This document shows, in pieces, positions 1-5,176 of a stretch of 5,949 bases of DNA. Numbering within the stretch: the first letter of the stretch is position 1; each line of letters begins with the position of its first letter. Source of the stretch: Treponema sp. (GTDB lineage: Bacteria > Spirochaetota > Spirochaetia > Treponematales > Breznakiellaceae). The notes beneath the pieces are model-generated. The model worked only from the letters and a program-made list of their open reading frames with translations. It did no database searches and was not told the DNA's origin. Location: NCBI GenBank assembly GCA_031279925.1, contig JAITHQ010000198.1, positions 1 to 5,949 on the forward strand. The letters are read 5' to 3'. Both the position numbers and the translations under genes were made by a program.

Positions 1-1508
1 ATGGCCGTTCCTGTGGCCGGAGGTTTGGGGTACTGGAGGGTGTAGCGGACTTCTTTGGACACAAGGCCAAAGAAGCCGGTGTTGGCGCTTCCTCTGCCTG
101 TGTGGGGCGCAAGGGCCGCCTCGTCAAAGAATTGTTTAAGCTGCGCGCCGGTCAGGTTAAGGATGAACAATTTGTCGTTCCGGTTCCCGCTGCCCACTAT
201 CGATGAAAGGCTTCCCACGGTAACCGGCCCTTTGGGGAGGACATTGTCCACATAGCCCCCGTTGATGAACACAAAATCGATGTTTTCCTCTGGATACTCT
301 TTGCGTATATACCAGGCTGCGCCATCGGCAAAAAGGTCCATCAGGGCGGTTTCCCGCACGCGGGTCAGCCGGTCCGTGTAGGGGCGGCCTTCAGGCCAAA
401 AGGCGCTGACGGGCAGATCCTGGGCAAAGGGAAATTCCGCCGAGGCTGTGCCCAGTTGAAAGTTAAGGTTGCTCCATTGGATGGCGGGCTTTGCCGCAGG
501 AGTGCCGGAAGCGGCCTGGGAAAAGCCTGAATCCCCCCGGCTGTTGTGGGATTGTATCCACACATAGTACCGGGTATTGTTGGCAAGGCCGGTTAGTTCC
601 GCTGTTACTTCCGGGGAATCGGCTGGAATCAGCGAACCGAATTCGGCTGCGCTGCCGCTAGAGTCCGCCGTGTTATAAAAAATTTTGTACGAGGGAACCG
701 CCTGTACCTGATCCCAAACCAGGGTAAGTTTTCCCTCGCCGGGGGTAACCGTTTTGATCACCGGCGCGGCGGCTGGGGCGCTTCCCGCTGTTTGCGGGGT
801 TCCGGTCCCTTCGGCCCAGCCGGAAAATCCGGCGGTATTAACGGCCCGCACCCAAACCTTAACCGGCGTATTGTTGGCCAGCCCGGAAATAATTGTTATG
901 CCGCCCTGCATACTGGAAATTACCGTTCCCAGGGTGGGTATGGTCACGAGCGCCGCATCCGCCGGGGGGGTACTTTCGCCGTTGTTCTGTTTGTAGAACA
1001 CCTCGTAGTTAACGGCGTGATCGGCGGCGCTCCAATGAAGTTCCAACATTCCCTCTCCGGCATATATCCGCAGACTGGCCCTAAAGGCGGCAAGTGCGGC
1101 AATATCCCGCAAGGGGGGCGGAACGGGAATACCTGTGCCTATGGGGCTTGTCCCCTCGCCCAGTCCGCCAAAAATCGCCTTGACCCAGTAATAATACGGA
1201 ACATCATTGACCAGGCCGCTAATGTCCGCCTGCACCAGTTGAGAACTGCCGGGCGTTACATCTTTCCATTTTTCAGCATTTTTGATATTGGGGGATGTTC
1301 CTCCCCAGACCTGGTAAGTGGGGATAATGCTCTGGGCCGGGGCTACTTTGGTCCATTGCAGAAGGAGACCCCCGTCTTTGGGAGTTGCCTGCATCACAAG
1401 AGGCGCGGGCAATAGGGGGCTGGTTTTACCCCCGCCGGAATCGGTTCCGGTTTCGCAGGCGGCAAAGCCCAGCAATGCCGCCAGAAAAAAAACCGGAACA
1501 ATCCGCAT
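1..1508 (-). CDS. Lipoprotein with three fibronectin type III-like domains and a 5'-nucleotidase C-terminal-like domain (partial, runs off left edge)
   Basis: The frame is open from the ATG at 1508 to the window edge, giving 502 residues without a stop. Residues 1-18 form a lipoprotein signal peptide (MRIVPVF..., hydrophobic core, then F-A-A-C with Cys18), a relaxed lipobox of the spirochaetal kind. Three fibronectin type III-like units follow, at about 34-128, 140-240 and 248-338. Each has a core Trp in the second strand (W52, W159, W265) and a late L-x-N-x-x-x-Y/V-x-V/W-V pattern. From about 380 the protein resembles the C-terminal domain of 5'-nucleotidases: R-E-T-A-L-M-D-L at 385, I-N-G-G-Y-V-D at 415, a G-P-V-T-V-G-S-L stretch, and N-L-T-G-A-Q-L-K-Q-F. 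The usual N-terminal metallophosphatase domain is absent upstream. The family motif NGG-G-I-R reads NGG-Y-V-D, so a substrate-binding Arg seems lost. An alternative in-frame ATG at 1571, with GGGAG about 14 bases upstream, would add 21 residues before the signal peptide. Function unknown; probably envelope-anchored. Confidence 0.82.
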   Translation of the reverse strand, partial: MRIVPVFFLAALLGFAACETGTDSGGGKTSPLLPAPLVMQATPKDGGLLLQWTKVAPAQSIIPTYQVWGGTSPNIKNAEKWKDVTPGSSQLVQADISGLVNDVPYYYWVKAIFGGLGEGTSPIGTGIPVPPPLRDIAALAAFRASLRIYAGEGMLELHWSAADHAVNYEVFYKQNNGESTPPADAALVTIPTLGTVISSMQGGITIISGLANNTPVKVWVRAVNTAGFSGWAEGTGTPQTAGSAPAAAPVIKTVTPGEGKLTLVWDQVQAVPSYKIFYNTADSSGSAAEFGSLIPADSPEVTAELTGLANNTRYYVWIQSHNSRGDSGFSQAASGTPAAKPAIQWSNLNFQLGTASAEFPFAQDLPVSAFWPEGRPYTDRLTRVRETALMDLFADGAAWYIRKEYPEENIDFVFINGGYVDNVLPKGPVTVGSLSSIVGSGNRNDKLFILNLTGAQLKQFFDEAALAPHTGRGSANTGFFGLVSKEVRYTLQYPKPPATGTA

Positions 1509-1603
1509 ATTCCACAATGTTTGATTAGGTATTTGATAGTGCTGCGCTTTTCCGGCCCTGGTTTGTATCATTATTTTTTGATGATCTCCCGTTTTTTGGG
1601 AAT

Positions 1604-2698
1604 TTACTCCTCTTCCGGCCTTGACCAGGCTATTACGCCGCCTGCGCCTGCCATGACAAAGGTTCCGTTGCCATAGGCAATGCCATTAATGCCGGTGGCG
1701 CTCTCATCATTGAATACCGTATTGTCAATGGCTGTCCATGTACCGCCTTTGTCTTTAGACCAGGAAGCCGAACCATTGCTGTCCCCTGCCAGGAAAACCC
1801 CGCCGCCAAAGCCAATATAGGTATAGTTATTTGTAGCGGTAAGTTTTAGGTCTCCGGTCTGGGTCCAGTTTACACCATCGGTGGATTTTACGCCAATATT
1901 AGTTCCGCTTTGGGGCCCGCCAACGGCAATAAAAACACCGTCTCCAAACGCCACATTGTTAACCACATCATTGCTGCTTGTTCCAAACAGGGTAACTCCC
2001 GCATCTTTCCAGCCGGCAGCAGAAAGATCGGATGCAGCGGCATATAGTATTTTACCTCCCATACCGGTGGCGACTATTTTATTGGCGCCATAGGCCATGC
2101 CGTTGATCCAGTTAATGCTTGTGGAATTAAGATCCACCGCAGTCAATGACGATAGGTCAGCGTCATGTAACAATGTTCCTTCTTGCCCTCCCAACACATA
2201 ATTACCCGGCGCGTACACAGCGCTGGTAATGCCTTTGGGGGCATCGGTACGGGCCTGGGTCCAGGTTTTACCATCAGTCGATTGCGCCCATTTTCCGTTG
2301 TTGGTGACACCGGAACTACCCTCGGTGATAACAAATGCGCCGTTCAGGAAAAACACAAGCTGTTTTTTGTTGGCAGTCAGTAACTGGCTATAGCCTGAAT
2401 TGGCCTCAGTCCAGGTTTTACCATCCGCAGACCATGCCACATAATTTGCTGTAGTATCTCTGGTGGCGGCCACAAACACGCCGTTGCCAAAAGCCACGCC
2501 GGTAAAACCGTGGCTGCTGAAGGTGGGGGCAGCGTCACTACCGTCAGCGTTCTTAAACGCCGCCGCAGTCCAGGTTTTGGGAACCTTTATAACCGCAGGA
2601 CCTGAGTCATCGGGATCCACAGGACAGCCCGCCAGAGTCAATACGGCGGCAAGGATGAGCATACCCACGCACATAGACCACTGTTTTTGATTTTTCAT
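1604..2698 (-). CDS. Lipoprotein with seven-repeat beta-propeller-like fold (Asp-box-like turns)
   Basis: This is a complete 364-residue protein. The start at 2698 is set by AAGGAG 8 bases upstream and by a classic lipoprotein signal peptide ending L22-A-G-C25. A short Asp/Pro linker follows the Cys. The rest is built from seven units whose cores read like G-V-A-F-G-N-G-V-F-V-A: around residues 67, 113, 157, 199, 248, 293 and 338. Between them sit turn motifs of the type S-x-D-G-x-x-W (S90-W96, S140-W146, S272-W278) and one exact Asp-box, S-x-D-x-G-x-T-W (S314-W321). The last unit stops after A-W-S-R (357-360), and the missing K-T-W-T strand is found at the N-terminus (41-44), as expected for ring closure of a seven-bladed propeller. 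No sialidase or glycosidase catalytic set is evident, so a binding or scaffolding role on the envelope is more likely than an enzyme. The next gene lies 95 bases downstream on the same strand, possibly co-transcribed. The fold is inferred and the function unknown. Confidence 0.88.
   Translation of the reverse strand: MKNQKQWSMCVGMLILAAVLTLAGCPVDPDDSGPAVIKVPKTWTAAAFKNADGSDAAPTFSSHGFTGVAFGNGVFVAATRDTTANYVAWSADGKTWTEANSGYSQLLTANKKQLVFFLNGAFVITEGSSGVTNNGKWAQSTDGKTWTQARTDAPKGITSAVYAPGNYVLGGQEGTLLHDADLSSLTAVDLNSTSINWINGMAYGANKIVATGMGGKILYAAASDLSAAGWKDAGVTLFGTSSNDVVNNVAFGDGVFIAVGGPQSGTNIGVKSTDGVNWTQTGDLKLTATNNYTYIGFGGGVFLAGDSNGSASWSKDKGGTWTAIDNTVFNDESATGINGIAYGNGTFVMAGAGGVIAWSRPEEE
2259..2578 (-). 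repeat. Short DNA repeats coding for the propeller turn motif
   Basis: An exact 17-base sequence beginning GTCCAGG (plus strand) occurs at 2259-2275 and 2409-2425, 150 bases apart. Its first 11 bases recur at 2568-2578. They encode the D-G-K-T-W-T turns at residues 142 and 92 and the K-T-W-T at 41-44. Identity at the DNA level suggests fairly recent internal duplication or gene conversion between blades. Confidence 0.7.
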
Positions 2699-2706
2699 AC
2701 CTAATT

Positions 2707-2712
2707 CTCCTT
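2707..2712 (-). promoter_or_regulatory. Ribosome binding site of the propeller lipoprotein gene
   Basis: AAGGAG on the minus strand sits 8 bases before the ATG at 2698. It is the strongest Shine-Dalgarno in the window and fixes that start. Confidence 0.75.
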
Positions 2713-2719
2713 AAAAAAG

Positions 2720-2733
2720 TTGATTTTGATCAC
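2720..2733. promoter_or_regulatory. CRP/FNR-like dyad in the leader of the propeller gene
   Basis: The sequence TTGAT-TTTG-ATCAC matches the FNR-type consensus TTGAT-N4-ATCAA at nine of ten defined bases. It lies about 30 bases downstream of the predicted start of the leftward transcript and about 8 bases upstream of its ribosome site, a position that would fit repression rather than activation. A chance match is possible in AT-rich DNA. Confidence 0.3.
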
Positions 2734-2766
2734 TATTGGATGCGCCAACAAAGTCTGTCATTATAT

Positions 2767-2795
2767 ATAGTAATATTATTCAAGATATATGTCAA
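2767..2795 (-). promoter_or_regulatory. Predicted sigma-70-type promoter for the propeller lipoprotein gene
   Basis: On the minus strand a perfect TTGACA (2795-2790) is followed after 17 bases by TACTAT (2772-2767), four of six matches to the -10 consensus. A TATAAT also occurs at 2765-2760 but sits 24 bases from this -35, too far for a normal spacer. Transcription would start near 2760, leaving a leader of about 60 bases before the ATG at 2698. In such an AT-rich stretch the -10 choice is uncertain. Confidence 0.5.
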
Positions 2796-2977
2796 TATTT
2801 TTATTTTATTTTATATCGTTTTATCATGTTTAGTATATTTATAAGGGAATTTGATTTTGATACATGATTTTTCGTACAAAAAAGACCCAAAACCTGAATA
2901 TAGAGCCTTTTGGCAAAGATACAAAACAGTAAAATCCGTTTTTCTTAAAATTTGGCATATAATCCTTTCCCAAAACA

Positions 2978-3007
2978 TTGACAGATTACGTTAATCATGT
3001 CCATAAT
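2978..3007 (+). promoter_or_regulatory. Predicted sigma-70-type promoter for the importer operon
   Basis: A perfect TTGACA at 2978-2983 is followed after 18 bases by CATAAT at 3002-3007, five of six matches to the -10 consensus. Transcription would begin near 3014, giving a leader of about 60 bases before the ATG at 3075. The position fits the binding-protein gene and no other gene. It is inferred from consensus only. Confidence 0.6.
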
Positions 3008-3012
3008 GGTGA

Positions 3013-3053
3013 ATATCAAATATAGCTATATATCGTTTAATATGATTTGATAT
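3013..3053. promoter_or_regulatory. Operator-like inverted repeat with nested palindrome at the importer start site
   Basis: The arms ATATCAAAT (3013-3021) and ATTTGATAT (3045-3053) are perfect 9-base inverted copies, separated by 23 bases. Inside lies a perfect 12-base palindrome, ATATAGCTATAT (3020-3031). Both begin at about the predicted transcription start and lie in the leader of the importer mRNA. A repressor bound here would block initiation or early elongation, which would suit a metal-responsive regulator of the Fur or DtxR/TroR type, but the sequence does not match a consensus I can assign. It could also form a weak AU-rich RNA stem. Confidence 0.45.
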
Positions 3054-3061
3054 GTTTTGGT

Positions 3062-3066
3062 AAAGG
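3062..3066 (+). promoter_or_regulatory. Ribosome binding site deciding the start of the binding-protein gene
   Basis: AAAGG lies 8 bases before the ATG at 3075, which favours that start over the in-frame TTG at 3057, whose own upstream sequence has no purine-rich site. Confidence 0.6.
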
Positions 3067-3074
3067 CTGTGTAT

Positions 3075-4169
3075 ATGAAAAAAACGATTGTCCTGTACAT
3101 GTTTGCGCTGACGGCGCTGTTGGCAGCGGGAACAACAGCCTTTGGCGCTCCGCGCAAGGATCAAACCCGGCCAGCGGCCCCTACAGAGACTGTTTCCTGG
3201 ACCGATTCGGCGGGGCGGGTGGTGGAGCTTCCGGCAAATATTGAGCGGGTCGCCCCTTCGGGCCCCCTGGCGCAGCTTGTTCTGTACACCCTCTGCCCTG
3301 ATAAAATCGTAGGCTGGTCAAGCGATTTTAACACGGTTCAGAAAAAATATTTTCCCGCGCCTTACTGGAACAAGCCCGTTTTTGGACAATTCTATGGGCG
3401 GGGCGCTGCTTTGAACCGGGAGGCTCTTATCGCGGCCAGGCCGGACGTGATTATCGACATCGGCCAGGTGAAGGGTTTGATTAAAGATGATATGGACAGT
3501 ATCCAGGCCCAAACCGGCATACCGGTTGTTTTTGTAGAGGCGAATCTGGATACTATGGTCCAGGCATATCAAGCGCTGGGCGCGATTCTGAATGAGCGGG
3601 ACCGGGCCGGGGAATTGTCCCGGTATGTGGCCGAAACCCTGCAAGACGCGGCGGCAAAAAGCGCTTCCATACCGGAAAATAAACGGCTGCGGGTGTTTTT
3701 GGGGGAAGGAAAGGCCGGACAGGATGCAAATGGCGCGGGAACGATTCATGCTGATGTACTTGATTGTATCGGCGCGGTAAATGTCGCGGTCATGGACAAG
3801 GTGTCCGGCGGTATGACAGGGGCCTCTATGGAAAACATCATTTTGTGGAATCCTGATGTTATCCTGTTTGGAAGCGGCGGCGCTTACGATACGGTTCAGG
3901 GGGACCCTGCCTGGAAGGCCCTAAACGCCGTTAAAAACAAGCGCTATTACGAGGTTCCCCTGGAACCCTACAGTTGGATGGGGCGGCCTCCATCGATTAA
4001 CCGCCTGTTGGGCATTAAGTGGCTGGGCAGCCTGCTGTACCCCGGTGTGTATACCTATGACATGGTGGCCGAAGCGAAACGGTTTTTTGCCTTGTTCTAC
4101 CACTACGAGTTAAGCGATGCCGAAGCGCGGGCCTTGATGGCCCGGTCAACTTTTAAAGACCAAAATTGA
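3075..4169 (+). CDS. Periplasmic substrate-binding protein of an iron-complex/corrinoid-type ABC importer
   Basis: This protein captures a metal chelate in the periplasm and delivers it to the permease encoded next. The ATG at 3075 is preferred: AAAGG lies 8 bases upstream and the product begins with a clean signal peptide (M-K-K-T, hydrophobic core to about residue 19). An in-frame TTG at 3057 would only add six residues before it. There is no lipobox Cys; the likely signal peptidase I site is A22-F-G24 before A25, which suggests a soluble periplasmic protein. The mature part matches the Peripla_BP_2 (TroA/FepB/BtuF-like) family: S-W-T-D-S-A-G-R-V-V-E-L-P at 41-53, R-P-D-V-I-I-D at 122-128, W-N-P-D-V-I-L-F at 258-265, and a C-terminal E-P-Y-S-W-M-G-R-P-P-S-I-N-R at 297-310 recalling the HemV-2/iron-complex subgroup. 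At 364 residues it is of ordinary length. Its stop overlaps the permease start by one base. The ligand could be ferric siderophore, haem or cobalamin; the sequence does not decide. Confidence 0.93.
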   Translation: MKKTIVLYMFALTALLAAGTTAFGAPRKDQTRPAAPTETVSWTDSAGRVVELPANIERVAPSGPLAQLVLYTLCPDKIVGWSSDFNTVQKKYFPAPYWNKPVFGQFYGRGAALNREALIAARPDVIIDIGQVKGLIKDDMDSIQAQTGIPVVFVEANLDTMVQAYQALGAILNERDRAGELSRYVAETLQDAAAKSASIPENKRLRVFLGEGKAGQDANGAGTIHADVLDCIGAVNVAVMDKVSGGMTGASMENIILWNPDVILFGSGGAYDTVQGDPAWKALNAVKNKRYYEVPLEPYSWMGRPPSINRLLGIKWLGSLLYPGVYTYDMVAEAKRFFALFYHYELSDAEARALMARSTFKDQN

Positions 4170-5173
4170 TGAACAGAAGCGCCGTTTGCCTTTCCATACT
4201 GGGCGTGGTATTCGCCCTGTGCTTTGTTGCTTCCTTTATGATAGGCAAATTTTCCATACCTCCTGTGGAATTGCTGCGAATACTATTTACCCGGTTGACA
4301 GGCGGGGCGCAGGACTGGTCCCCCCAAATACATGCGGTTATCTTTCATGTGCGTTTGCCCAGGGTTTGCGCTGCCGTGCTTGTTGGGGCCGGGCTTTCCG
4401 CGGCGGGGGCTTCCTATCAGGGGCTGTTCAACAATCCGCTGGTTTCGCCGGATGTGCTGGGCGCTTCGGCAGGGGCGGCTTTTGGCGCGGCCCTGGCCAT
4501 TATCCGGGGCGCTTCCTATGCCGGGGTTTCCCTATCGGCTTTTGTGTTTGGTATTGCCGCAGTGCTGGCGGCGGCGCTGGTTTCATTCAGGGCCAGGGCA
4601 AACCCAACGCTGGCGCTGGTTTTGGCGGGGATCATGTTCAGTTCGCTTTTTTCCTCCGCTACTTCCTTCCTTAAATTGATAGCCGACACTACCAATCAGC
4701 TTCCGGCAATCACCTATTGGCTCATGGGCAGCCTGGCGGGTATCCGGGAGCGGGATCTGCTCTTTGCGGCGGTTCCTGTTGCGGCAGGGCTTATCGTACT
4801 GTTCCTGTTCCGATGGCAGTTGAATTTAATCACTATGGGCGAGGACGAGGCCCGATCCCTGGGGGTGAATACCCGCCTGGTCCGCTGCATGGTAACAGGC
4901 GGCGCAACGCTTATTACTGCGGCCTGCGTGTCTGTCAGCGGCATGATCGGCTGGGTGGGGCTGGTGGTTCCCCACTTTGCCCGGATGCTGGCGGGTTTTG
5001 ATAACCGGACACTGCTCCCTGCCTCGATGCTGCTGGGCGCATCGTATCTGCTTATGGTTGATAATGCGGCCCGAACCCTTTCCACCACGGAAATCCCCAT
5101 CGGCATACTGACTGCTTTTATCGGCGCTCCGTTTTTTGTCTACCTTATCCTGAACAGGGGAAACAGGGGATAG
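4169..5173 (+). CDS. FecCD/BtuC-family permease of the metal-chelate ABC importer
   Basis: This is the inner-membrane channel subunit, expected to work as a homodimer with two copies of the ATPase encoded next. It has 334 residues, the usual length for the family, and hydrophobic segments throughout consistent with about ten helices. Recognisable FecCD motifs in order are R62-L-P-R65, G-L-F-N-N-P-L ending at 91, Y-W-L-M-G-S-L at 183-189, G-E-D-E-A-R-S-L-G-V at 224-233 (the cytoplasmic region that couples to the ATPase), G-W-V-G-L-V-V-P-H at 261-269, and E-I-P-I-G-I-L-T-A-F-I-G-A-P-F-F at 308-323. The ATG at 4169 shares its A with the stop of the binding-protein gene (TGATG), pointing to translational coupling; no strong Shine-Dalgarno precedes it. 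A TTG at 4166 is an alternative that would add one residue. The family call is secure; the substrate is not specified by this subunit. Confidence 0.95.
   Translation: MNRSAVCLSILGVVFALCFVASFMIGKFSIPPVELLRILFTRLTGGAQDWSPQIHAVIFHVRLPRVCAAVLVGAGLSAAGASYQGLFNNPLVSPDVLGASAGAAFGAALAIIRGASYAGVSLSAFVFGIAAVLAAALVSFRARANPTLALVLAGIMFSSLFSSATSFLKLIADTTNQLPAITYWLMGSLAGIRERDLLFAAVPVAAGLIVLFLFRWQLNLITMGEDEARSLGVNTRLVRCMVTGGATLITAACVSVSGMIGWVGLVVPHFARMLAGFDNRTLLPASMLLGASYLLMVDNAARTLSTTEIPIGILTAFIGAPFFVYLILNRGNRG
5165..5170 (+). promoter_or_regulatory. Ribosome binding site of the ATPase gene, inside the end of the permease gene
   Basis: AGGGGA lies 6 bases before the ATG at 5177 and overlaps the last permease codons, which fits a tightly packed operon. 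Confidence 0.6.
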
Positions 5174-5176
5174 CAA

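Larger units (their letters stand above)
2720..2861 (+). repeat. 11-base direct repeat TTGATTTTGAT (2720-2730 and 2851-2861)
   Basis: The two copies are identical over 11 bases with starts 131 bases apart, flanking the predicted leftward promoter. The first is the left part of the CRP/FNR-like dyad; the second is followed by ACA rather than CAC, so its dyad is poorer. They could be two binding sites of one regulator, or coincidence in AT-rich sequence. Confidence 0.35.
2699..3074. other. AT-rich divergent intergenic region
   Basis: This 376-base gap separates the leftward lipoprotein unit from the rightward importer operon and is far richer in A and T than the genes on either side. I find no convincing coding frame in it. 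It holds two back-to-back sigma-70-like promoters, a CRP/FNR-like dyad, an 11-base direct repeat, three copies of a 7-base motif (ATCATGT or its complement), and an inverted repeat with nested palindrome next to the importer promoter; these are listed separately. The middle part (about 2870-2975) shows no element I can name. No riboswitch fold such as a cobalamin box is evident. Confidence 0.8.

Noticed and set aside
792..1415. 207-codon plus-strand open frame opposite the left-edge lipoprotein
   Set aside because: The minus strand here encodes a signal peptide and fibronectin-like repeats continuing through the whole stretch; the plus-strand product is Gly/Arg-rich without any domain, as expected for a shadow in GC-rich DNA.
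1572..1603. Possible transcription terminator between the two lipoprotein genes
   Set aside because: Only a 4-bp stem (TCCC/GGGA) and a 5-bp stem (ATCAT/ATGAT) can be drawn, with no T-run after a stable stem, so a terminator is not supported.
1604..2698. Sialidase assignment suggested by the Asp-box motifs
   Set aside because: Asp-boxes occur in many non-enzymatic propellers, and the sialidase arginine triad and FRIP-type motif are not seen.
3008..3074. Possible cobalamin or other riboswitch in the importer leader
   Set aside because: The leader is only about 60 bases, very AT-rich, and lacks a B12-box or any conserved GC-rich core; its only structure is the AU-rich inverted repeat, better read as a protein operator.
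3318..3749. 143-codon minus-strand open frame inside the binding-protein gene
   Set aside because: It is antisense to a well-supported gene and has no domain, signal or ribosome site of its own.
4186..4674. 162-codon plus-strand open frame in another frame inside the permease gene
   Set aside because: The permease frame carries the RLPR, NNPL and later FecCD motifs over the same bases; the alternative product is Cys/Gly/Arg-rich with no motif.
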